NCBI GenBank assembly: GCA_003132905.1
Contig: PKZC01000434.1
Span: 14,651 to 33,338, forward strand
Source: Bryobacterales bacterium
GTDB lineage: Bacteria > Acidobacteriota > Terriglobia > Bryobacterales > Bryobacteraceae
DNA: 18,688 nt
Direction: 5' to 3'
Below, piece by piece: positions 1 to 5,950 of this stretch. Position numbers and translations under genes: made by a program. The notes below the pieces were generated by a model. It did no database searches and was not told the origin of the DNA. It saw only the letters and a program-made list of their open reading frames with translations. Positions within the stretch are counted from its first letter, which is position 1. Each line of letters opens with the position of its first letter.

Positions 1-1
1 G

Positions 2-190
2 CGTGCTCGCGACATGCCAAACGTCATGCCGGGCGATCTGCTCGCGGTTTGCACCGCCGGGGCTTACGGTTTTGTAGCCGCGTCGAATTACAATTCGCGC
101 CCGCGTCCGGTGGAGATTCTGGTGGAAGGCGATCGCTTCCGCGTCATCCGCAAGCGCGAAACCCTGGACGACCTCATTCGTGGCGAATAG
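2..190 (+). CDS. lysA: Diaminopimelate decarboxylase, C-terminal fragment
   Basis: This is the last 62 residues of a protein cut by the left window edge. Diaminopimelate decarboxylase is a cytoplasmic PLP enzyme that converts meso-diaminopimelate to L-lysine, the last step of lysine synthesis. The fragment carries the family's C-terminal signature: a GDLLAV strand, then GAYGF with the tyrosine that lies at the PLP/substrate site, then SNYNSRPRPVEILV and the terminal RETLDDLIRGE helix. These motifs separate it from arginine or ornithine decarboxylases of the same fold. It ends with TAG at 188-190, two bases from the stop of the convergent gene at 193-984, so there is no room for a terminator between the two genes. 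The start and the catalytic lysine lie outside the window. Confidence 0.88.
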   Translation, partial: RARDMPNVMPGDLLAVCTAGAYGFVAASNYNSRPRPVEILVEGDRFRVIRKRETLDDLIRGE

Positions 191-192
191 AC

Positions 193-984
193 CTACAGAA
201 TCGGCCAGCGCTTATTTTGCACTTTACGGCTAGGCTGCGGCCCCGGCCCGTCGCTCGATTGCGCGCGCGGCATTGCGTTGTGGAAATCGATCTCCGACAT
301 ATTGAACTGCAATGGCCGGTCGAGCACCATCTCCATCGTGGTGCCTCTCGCGAGAATTGCGTCGGGTCCACGCGTCAACAAGACGCCGATCAGCCCGGCC
401 GTTGCTCCGGCTGCTGCTCCCAGCCCGGCTCCCATACCCGCATGTCCAGCCGCCGCGCCAGCGAGACCGCCAACGGTGGCGCCTATTCCAGTGGCCTCTC
501 CAACCGTCTTAATGTCGCCTGCTTTGTCGCCCTCGCCTTTGATCTTGCCTTCGGATTTGTCCAACGTCTCAGGCGCGCGCCCATCCAGGCTGCCCATACG
601 AGCGCGGAAATCGCGTGTCACGCCATTTGGCAACGTCAGCGAATCAAAGCGGACGTATAACTCGCCCCGCCCTTTCACCCGGCCCGGACGCTTCACTTCG
701 GTGACCGTTCCAGCCACATAACTGCCGGGAGGGATCACCACATGCCCGTTGACCAGAATCGGGAACACGCTTTCCAGATACACACGCTCGCCGGTAACCG
801 CGGTTTTCGTGCTGACGCTGTTAATCATGCTCAGCGGAATTCGCGTTCCCGTGGTGACGACGAACTCGTCGGGATTGGCCGCTTCGACTCGAGGGGCTGG
901 CGCTGCTGCGGGAGCCGGGGCCTGCTCTTGAGCGCCCAACACAAACGAGACCGCAAATACGAAAAAGGCCGAGCGAAGGTACAT
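193..984 (-). CDS. Exported VirB10/TrbI-like protein with glycine zipper
   Basis: The protein has 263 aa. The ATG at 984 is chosen because GGAGAGAGG (top-strand 993-1001) lies 8 nt upstream and because the protein then begins with a clean signal peptide (about residues 1-18, ending VLGA/Q). The same frame is open further upstream to 1101, but that overlaps the next gene and gives a basic, unexported N-terminus. After an Ala/Pro linker (20-35), residues 41-128 form a beta domain (GTRIPLSMINSV, NGHVVIPPGSYVAGTV, LYVRFDSLTLPNG) resembling the C-terminal barrel domain of VirB10/TrbI. Residues about 162-200 are a Gly/Ala zipper (GxxxG spacing) able to sit in a membrane, followed by a basic tail. 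No conjugation genes are nearby, so this is probably an envelope protein and not part of a type IV secretion system. It is the last gene of the minus-strand run, 37 nt after its neighbour. The fold is moderately certain; the function is unknown. Confidence 0.7.
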   Translation of the reverse strand: MYLRSAFFVFAVSFVLGAQEQAPAPAAAPAPRVEAANPDEFVVTTGTRIPLSMINSVSTKTAVTGERVYLESVFPILVNGHVVIPPGSYVAGTVTEVKRPGRVKGRGELYVRFDSLTLPNGVTRDFRARMGSLDGRAPETLDKSEGKIKGEGDKAGDIKTVGEATGIGATVGGLAGAAAGHAGMGAGLGAAAGATAGLIGVLLTRGPDAILARGTTMEMVLDRPLQFNMSEIDFHNAMPRAQSSDGPGPQPSRKVQNKRWPIL

Positions 985-1021
985 CTGGAATGCCTCTCTC
1001 CAGTTTAAACGCAAGCCGCGG

Positions 1022-2500
1022 CTAGCGGGTTTCTGCCACCCGGCGAGCGCCCTTGTGCGCCCTCTTTTCCTTAGTCCCCTTCTCCAGAGGTTTAGGCGCA
1101 ATCAACTGCAGTGGCGCCGAGGCCAGAAAGAACGCCAGCAACGCCCCGGGCCACAATTGCAGCATAATGCGTTCGAACGACGTGCCGATCTCGAGCCCCA
1201 GGTTATCCACATAAAGTACATCCACCACCAATTGCACCGCCAGCGTCAACGCAAGCGCGATTCCTGCCGTAGCCAGCCCCGCGCGATCGCGCGCGTCCAT
1301 GCCGGTTCCAACCAGGCCGGTTCCAACCAGAGTCCGAAATCGCACCAGATACCAATAGAGACCGAGCGCCAGAAAAATCGGAATCAAGAATCGGCCGAAA
1401 TTAAACAGGATTATCACCAGCCCTTCCAGCATTACGATCCAGCGTGCCGGTTCGGACAGATGATTCAGGATGGTGGACGCCGGCACGGCCATCCAATCGC
1501 CCAGACCGCCAATGCGCAGCTTGAAGAAGATGACCAGCCCCAATGGAGCCGCCAGCCCAAGCAGCAGTCGGAGAAACTGCGGCGCAAGAAGTTTCCCTTC
1601 GCCAAATCGGATCAAGGCGATCGCGCGAGCCACCATTACCGCCAGCAGAAAGATGATGCCTTCGTTCCTGCTCCAAGCGGCGAATCCGGCCATCAATCCC
1701 GCCAACGCGGTGAAACGCATGTCCTCCGGATGGCGATCCTGCAGACAAAGCAGCGCAAGCGTCGCCAGAATGTAGAAGCTGAGCGGCACATCGCCATACA
1801 GTGCGGCGCTCAGTGCAACAAAGCTCGCGGTACCAAGCAACATCGTTCCCGCAAGCAGCGCCGCATTTTTACCACGCAACACGCCCAGCGCGCTCACCAA
1901 CACACCCGTCGTGCCGAGCAAAAAAAGAAAAGCAATGGCGACCGGTGCATTGGTGGACTCCTGTCCGGCTAGTTTCCAACACAACGCCACCAACCCCGGC
2001 AGAAGCAGCGGATAATCAGGATGAGTCCAGCCAAGATCGCTTGAAAAAGCATCGCGCCAGAACGCACCGGCCCGAAACAGGAATCGCGCTTTCAAGTTCC
2101 AGATGGACCACGCTCCTTCCTCGCCGTGCGGATTGTATCCTACTGCGCCCAGAAACATGATCAAGGCGAGCGCCGCCGCCAAAATGAACAAGGCGGTCAG
2201 ATAGCGAGGGACAGCGGGGCCTTCCGCCCAATCGAGCAAGGCGCTTTTTCGTGCCAGTAGAAACAGGGCCAAAGCGATGACAAGAGCCACTCCTATGGCC
2301 GCCGGCAGCACGGAGAAACGAACGCCAGCCAGCACCAGCGTCAAGAAGTATAGGCACGAGGCTATGCCAGCGCCTGCGCCGATGCCCAGTGAAAATAGAA
2401 AAACATTGTGCAGCGACCAGCGGAGCGGCTGAGGAAACATCCAACGAACGAATCCGAATCCGGCCAGCCAAATCGCCGCCAGCCACAACAGCAGCATCAT
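1022..2500 (-). CDS. Polytopic membrane protein, GT-C glycosyltransferase-like
   Basis: The protein has 492 aa with roughly 11-12 hydrophobic helices, starting at residue 1 and spread to about residue 465, then a basic cytoplasmic-type tail (KGTKEKRAHKGARR). An early extramembrane loop holds GEEGAWSIWNLK and HPDYPLLLPG (about 126-169). The latter recalls the acidic and proline-rich loop of GT-C enzymes that move sugars from polyprenyl-phosphate donors at the outer face of the inner membrane. I cannot assign donor or acceptor. The ATG at 2500 is preferred over a GTG at 2518 because ATGA overlaps the stop of the upstream gene (2497-2499), implying coupled translation. A perfect 15-bp tandem duplication at 1301-1330 encodes LVGTG twice in the loop near residues 391-400. 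It could instead be a flippase or a membrane protein of unknown role; the membrane topology is sure, the enzyme class is not. Confidence 0.7.
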   Translation of the reverse strand: MMLLLWLAAIWLAGFGFVRWMFPQPLRWSLHNVFLFSLGIGAGAGIASCLYFLTLVLAGVRFSVLPAAIGVALVIALALFLLARKSALLDWAEGPAVPRYLTALFILAAALALIMFLGAVGYNPHGEEGAWSIWNLKARFLFRAGAFWRDAFSSDLGWTHPDYPLLLPGLVALCWKLAGQESTNAPVAIAFLFLLGTTGVLVSALGVLRGKNAALLAGTMLLGTASFVALSAALYGDVPLSFYILATLALLCLQDRHPEDMRFTALAGLMAGFAAWSRNEGIIFLLAVMVARAIALIRFGEGKLLAPQFLRLLLGLAAPLGLVIFFKLRIGGLGDWMAVPASTILNHLSEPARWIVMLEGLVIILFNFGRFLIPIFLALGLYWYLVRFRTLVGTGLVGTGMDARDRAGLATAGIALALTLAVQLVVDVLYVDNLGLEIGTSFERIMLQLWPGALLAFFLASAPLQLIAPKPLEKGTKEKRAHKGARRVAETR

Positions 2501-2901
2501 GGCTTGTCGCCCTGGCACAGCGTCAGGCCGTTACCGATGTTCCGGAGAGGCCGCAGATGATTGGCGGCCAATAGCTTCATGTCCAAGTCTTTGCTGTGAT
2601 AGTTCACAATCACAAGATTCTCGTGCGTCGATGGCTTGATGATAGCCGGTGCAAGCACGTATTGCGTGAGACGAAACTCGGCCAATGCGCTGGGATCATT
2701 GGGCTGAGTGTCCGAAAGATAGCCATAGACGGTATGCGGCGGAATCGTCTTCGGGAAATCGTTGAACCGGTTTTCAAACGCACCAACGCCAAAGGTTTGT
2801 CGGCTGTGATTGACGGCTCCTAGAATATCCAACAAGAACCAAAAACTGGAGACCAGGGCGATGGCCGCAAGCGTTATTACCGCGAATCGATGGCGCGCCA
2901 A
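2497..2901 (-). CDS. Hypothetical single-helix membrane protein
   Basis: The protein has 134 aa and belongs to no family I recognise by name. Residues 7-28 are one strongly hydrophobic segment (VITLAAIALVSSFWFLLDIL), probably an N-terminal anchor or uncleaved signal. The rest is a soluble domain with TVYGYLSD (about 58-65), FRLTQYVLAPAII (76-88) and LVIVNYHSKDLD (96-107), presumably outside the cytoplasm. The best available start is TTG at 2901, 16 nt after the stop of the upstream gene. There is no clear Shine-Dalgarno sequence, and a CTG three codons earlier cannot be excluded. Its stop overlaps the start of the GT-C-like gene as ATGA. This suggests the two products are made together and work as a pair, for example an accessory subunit of the membrane enzyme; that role is inference. 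Confidence 0.65.
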   Translation of the reverse strand: MARHRFAVITLAAIALVSSFWFLLDILGAVNHSRQTFGVGAFENRFNDFPKTIPPHTVYGYLSDTQPNDPSALAEFRLTQYVLAPAIIKPSTHENLVIVNYHSKDLDMKLLAANHLRPLRNIGNGLTLCQGDKP

Positions 2902-2917
2902 GCCGATCAGTTTAACA

Positions 2918-3718
2918 CTACGGGCACACCGGAAGGTGAACGCCGGTGATGCTGGACGCGCCGTCCAGTTGCAATTGAATTTCCGGATTTGCGCCTGTTG
3001 ACATCGGCAGTGTCAGGTTGATCTGGTACAAACCGGCAAAATCCGGCGCGACGCCCGCGTAGTCAATCGCGTTCGCGGGAACGGCCGTTCCATCCAGCAA
3101 TATGGAAAGATTTGCGCCCGCAATTAAAGGCGCTGCCGCCGTTGGCAACTGACCGTACACTGCTGGCGGTGTCACGCTGCCGAGACCGGTGGCATAAAGC
3201 ACGACAATGTCGCCAGGCCGCGCGGGCGATGCCGGCGTCAGCACCGATCCATCGGGTTCGGTCGCAACAGCATTCTGCATGTCAAGTTGAAACAGTCCTG
3301 GCGCGGCCAATCCCAGCGTCAATGCAATGGGTGGTCCCGCCAGACCGTCGATCACCACTTGCACCACCGCAGCCTGCGCCGACAGGTTCGGAGGAACCAG
3401 GAAGTTGATCTGCGTCGGCGACACGTAATAGAGATCCGCTGGATAGTTGTTAATGAAAACTCGCGTCTCGCTCGTGCCCAGCACCGTGGGAAGGACGCCG
3501 CCGCGAATGTCGCTGGCACTGATTGCCGCAGTGTCGTACGCCAGGTTCGTGCCGTAGATGGTGCCGATGGTGTTGGCCGCGAGCACGCCGGATTGGTTGT
3601 CCGCCGCATTGACAATGCTTTCGGCCGTGTAGACAGGCGCTACTCGGGGCAACGGTTTTTCAGCCCCGAGCATGCACCGAAGAGCAAACAAGGCCCAAGT
3701 GAAACGAGCCAACTGCAT
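2918..3718 (-). CDS. Small secreted protein consisting of a TIGR03437 domain
   Basis: The protein has 266 aa. The ATG at 3718 gives a short basic n-region and a hydrophobic signal segment (about 1-19, ending CMLGA/E). An in-frame TTG at 3724 adds only two residues; neither start has a clear ribosome binding site. Almost all of the mature protein (about 28-262) matches the domain known as the Solibacter uncharacterized C-terminal domain (TIGR03437). It has the opening AESIVNAADN and GTIYGTNLA, then ADLYYVSPTQINFLVP, then GDIVVLYATGLG, and the closing signature YAGVAPDFAGLYQINLTLP. In most proteins this domain is a C-terminal attachment to long exported chains, as in the three large genes at 8039-18672; here it stands alone. 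It lies 33 nt after the rhodanese stop. The molecular role of the domain is unknown. Confidence 0.82.
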   Translation of the reverse strand: MQLARFTWALFALRCMLGAEKPLPRVAPVYTAESIVNAADNQSGVLAANTIGTIYGTNLAYDTAAISASDIRGGVLPTVLGTSETRVFINNYPADLYYVSPTQINFLVPPNLSAQAAVVQVVIDGLAGPPIALTLGLAAPGLFQLDMQNAVATEPDGSVLTPASPARPGDIVVLYATGLGSVTPPAVYGQLPTAAAPLIAGANLSILLDGTAVPANAIDYAGVAPDFAGLYQINLTLPMSTGANPEIQLQLDGASSITGVHLPVCP

Positions 3719-3751
3719 TGACAAATTAGTTGAATGCCCGACGGGAAACTC

Positions 3752-4093
3752 TCAGGAATATCGCGGGACGCTCGGGTCGATCTCCAGGCTCCAACGGTCG
3801 ATGCCCCCGGCCATGCTCTGGCAGGCATCCACGCCCTGCTCGCGCAGCCAGTGAACCACGTTTAAGCTACGCACGCCGTGATGGCAAAACACGATCAGAG
3901 GCTTTTCCTCAGCCTGCGCGTCCAGGCGCGAGAGCTCGGCGGGAACGGTTCGCATCGGAATCAACTCGGCGTCGGCAATGCGCGCCATCTGGAATTCGCC
4001 CGGCTCGCGGACGTCGACCAAAGCCAGCTTTTCGCCTGCCTGCAATCGCCGCTGCACCTCCTGCGGGGTCACTTCGAGTGGTAAAGTCGTCAT
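3752..4093 (-). CDS. Single-domain rhodanese (sulfurtransferase)
   Basis: The protein has 113 aa, the usual size for a stand-alone cytoplasmic rhodanese of the GlpE/PspE type, with no signal peptide. These proteins carry a persulfide on an active-site cysteine and pass sulfur to acceptors such as cyanide, thiols or cofactor-building enzymes. Visible motifs are LVDVREPGEF (the first rhodanese box, about residues 25-34), the active-site loop CHHGVRS with Cys70, and the C-terminal MAGGIDRWS and PSVPRY. The CHHG form of the loop is common in rhodaneses related to ThiF/MoeB-associated domains, but no such partner is visible here. The ATG at 4093 has a strong GGGAGGAG site 9 nt upstream (top-strand 4103-4110). 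It is the first gene of the minus-strand run and is divergent from the VWFA genes with a 54-bp gap. Its link to the envelope genes behind it is unexplained. Confidence 0.93.
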   Translation of the reverse strand: MTTLPLEVTPQEVQRRLQAGEKLALVDVREPGEFQMARIADAELIPMRTVPAELSRLDAQAEEKPLIVFCHHGVRSLNVVHWLREQGVDACQSMAGGIDRWSLEIDPSVPRYS

Positions 4094-4147
4094 CTGAGAT
4101 CGCTCCTCCCATACTACCGGCTCCCGGTTCGGCGAAAATAGAGGAAC
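4094..4147. promoter_or_regulatory. Divergent 54-bp intergenic region
   Basis: This is the only space between the rhodanese-led minus-strand run and the plus-strand VWFA pair. It carries the rhodanese Shine-Dalgarno sequence (4103-4110) and, for the plus strand, AGAGGA just before the ATG at 4148. An AT-rich spot (gcgaaaatag, near 4132-4141) could serve as a minus-strand -10 element read as TATTTT, but I see no convincing -35 for either direction. Promoters for one or both directions may lie inside the opposing coding sequences. Confidence 0.35.
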
Positions 4148-5950
4148 ATGTTTTCCCTGGGTTTCAGTCTTCGCCAGGCCATGCTCCTTGGGGCGTTCTG
4201 CTGCGCCTCGGTTGGCCAGCCGCCTGACGCCCCGGAAGTGACTTCTCACGAAACGCCGATTACCTTCAGCACTCGCGTAAATCTGATATCGGTGCCGCTG
4301 GTGGTTCGCGATCGGAATGGGCGAGCGGTGGGAAGCCTCCGCCAGGAAGACTTCCAGCTTTTCGACAAAGGCAAGCTGCAGGTGATCACGAAATTTTCGA
4401 TGGAAAAGAGCGTCCAGGCGACTGAGATCGACGCTGGGATTCCTTCCGAACGGCAGAAAACGCCGCCGCCTGCTTCCTCGCAGCCGGTTCTTCCCGAACA
4501 CTACGTCGCCTATCTTTTCGATGACATTCACCTTGATGGCGGAGATCTACTGCAAACGCGTCAGGCCGTAAACCGCCATCTGGATGACTCGCTTGAACCC
4601 ACCAGCGCCGCCGCAATATTCACCACCAGCGGATCGATGCTCAGCGATTTCACCGCCGATCGTGAGAAGCTGCACGCTGCCGTGAATCGAGTGCTGCCCT
4701 ACTCCAGCGGCATCGATCGGCAACAAAATTGTCCGTATATCAGCCACCACGTGGCCGACGTATTGGTGAACCAGGAGTTGTATTTGGACGGCCACCTATT
4801 TTCCGACCAGCAGCTCTTCGGCGCCATTCAAGGTCACGCCGATCCGGTACTGTCGGCCGCGTATGACGAGGCAGTCGCCTGTATCGGCTGCCCGCAGGGC
4901 ACAGACCAATTGACCGGGCTGCCCATTTGCGTAGTAGAAGCGCTAATCAAACTGCGAGAGGCCGCGCGGGCGGCCCTCACCTTTGGCGATCATGAAACCG
5001 CCAGCGCCCTGGGCGCGTTACGCGACGTCGCGCGCAAGCTGTCTGCCATGCCGGGCAACCGCAACCTGGTGCTGGTCTCTCCGGGATTTCTGCTCACCCG
5101 GGATCACCGCACCGACGAATACGACGTTATCGAGCGTGCCATCCGCGCCAACGTGGTTGTCAACACCATCGACATGCGGGGCCTCTTCGCCAACATATCC
5201 GGTGGCGATGCCAGCCAGCCTGCGTATCACTCGGCCGAGGCCATGACTTACCTCGCGCAAGCCGACCGCGAAGCCGCCACTCAGGCCGACGATGTACTCG
5301 CCGAACTGGCGAACGGAACGGGCGGTACGTTCTTCCACAACGACAACGACCTCAAACGCGGCCTCAACCTGATTGCGGCGCGTCCCGAGTACGTTTATGT
5401 GCTGGGGTTTTCTCCTCAGGATCTGAAATTTGACGGCGCATATCACGGCCTCAAGGTGAGCTTGAAGAATTCCGCAAATCTGACCGTCCAGGCTCGCCGC
5501 GGCTATTGGGCCCCCAAGCATGCCGTCGATTCGGCGGAAGCCGCGAAAGAGGAAATCCAAGAAACGGTTTTCTCGCGCGAAGAGATCCAGGGCATCCCAC
5601 TGAATATTCAAACCGAGTTTTTCGACTCCGGCGATCAGAAGTTCGATCTCACCGTCACCGCGCAACTGGACGTGAAAGGTTTACGATTCAATAGGACCCA
5701 AGACCGTAACGACGACACCTTGACGGTGGTTGCCGGTCTCTTCGATCCCAGCGGGAACTATATCGCGGGGGTTGAGAAAGTAGTGGAATTGCACCTTCGC
5801 GATCGGACTTTAGAGACTTTTCAGAACGCCGGTATCAGTGTGAAAGAAAACTTCAACGTGGCCCCGGGCCGCTACCTGATTCGCGTGGTGGTGCAGGATT
5901 CCGGCGGGAAGACCATAACCGCCCGCAATGGGGGCGTCGAAATTCCATGA
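4148..5950 (+). CDS. Exported VWFA-related acidobacterial protein (TIGR03436), first of pair
   Basis: The protein has 600 aa. A signal peptide (about 1-24, hydrophobic stretch AMLLGAFCCASVG) is followed by an N-terminal beta domain (about 38-85: NLISVPLVVRDRNG, GSLRQEDFQLFDKGK) typical of TIGR03436 proteins. The von Willebrand A fold starts near 118 (YVAYLFDDIHLD). The MIDAS motif DxSxS is not intact: the position reads D-D-I-H-L. Residues 195-262 form an insert with four cysteines (C195, C245, C248, C261) and CPYISHHVADVLVN. The fold resumes with RKLSAMPGNRNLVLVSPGF and VVNTIDMRGL (about 296-346). A C-terminal beta region (about 470-600) follows. Such proteins are predicted to lie outside the cytoplasm and bind partners; no substrate is known. 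AGAGGA precedes the start closely. The stop overlaps the next start as ATGA, so the two VWFA proteins are likely translated together. Confidence 0.88.
   Translation: MFSLGFSLRQAMLLGAFCCASVGQPPDAPEVTSHETPITFSTRVNLISVPLVVRDRNGRAVGSLRQEDFQLFDKGKLQVITKFSMEKSVQATEIDAGIPSERQKTPPPASSQPVLPEHYVAYLFDDIHLDGGDLLQTRQAVNRHLDDSLEPTSAAAIFTTSGSMLSDFTADREKLHAAVNRVLPYSSGIDRQQNCPYISHHVADVLVNQELYLDGHLFSDQQLFGAIQGHADPVLSAAYDEAVACIGCPQGTDQLTGLPICVVEALIKLREAARAALTFGDHETASALGALRDVARKLSAMPGNRNLVLVSPGFLLTRDHRTDEYDVIERAIRANVVVNTIDMRGLFANISGGDASQPAYHSAEAMTYLAQADREAATQADDVLAELANGTGGTFFHNDNDLKRGLNLIAARPEYVYVLGFSPQDLKFDGAYHGLKVSLKNSANLTVQARRGYWAPKHAVDSAEAAKEEIQETVFSREEIQGIPLNIQTEFFDSGDQKFDLTVTAQLDVKGLRFNRTQDRNDDTLTVVAGLFDPSGNYIAGVEKVVELHLRDRTLETFQNAGISVKENFNVAPGRYLIRVVVQDSGGKTITARNGGVEIP

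Noticed and set aside
1055..1972. Plus-strand open frame of 305 codons inside the GT-C-like gene
   Set aside because: Its translation is a low-complexity Gln/Arg/His-rich string with no motif, antisense to a protein with clear membrane helices; an artefact of high GC content.
2495..2520. Frameshift splitting one protein into the 134-aa and GT-C-like parts
   Set aside because: Each product has its own N-terminal hydrophobic start, and the ATGA overlap is a normal coupled junction.
4094..4531. N-terminal extension of the rhodanese to position 4531
   Set aside because: A strong Shine-Dalgarno sequence marks the ATG at 4093, and the 113-aa product has standard rhodanese length; the extension is antisense to the first VWFA gene.
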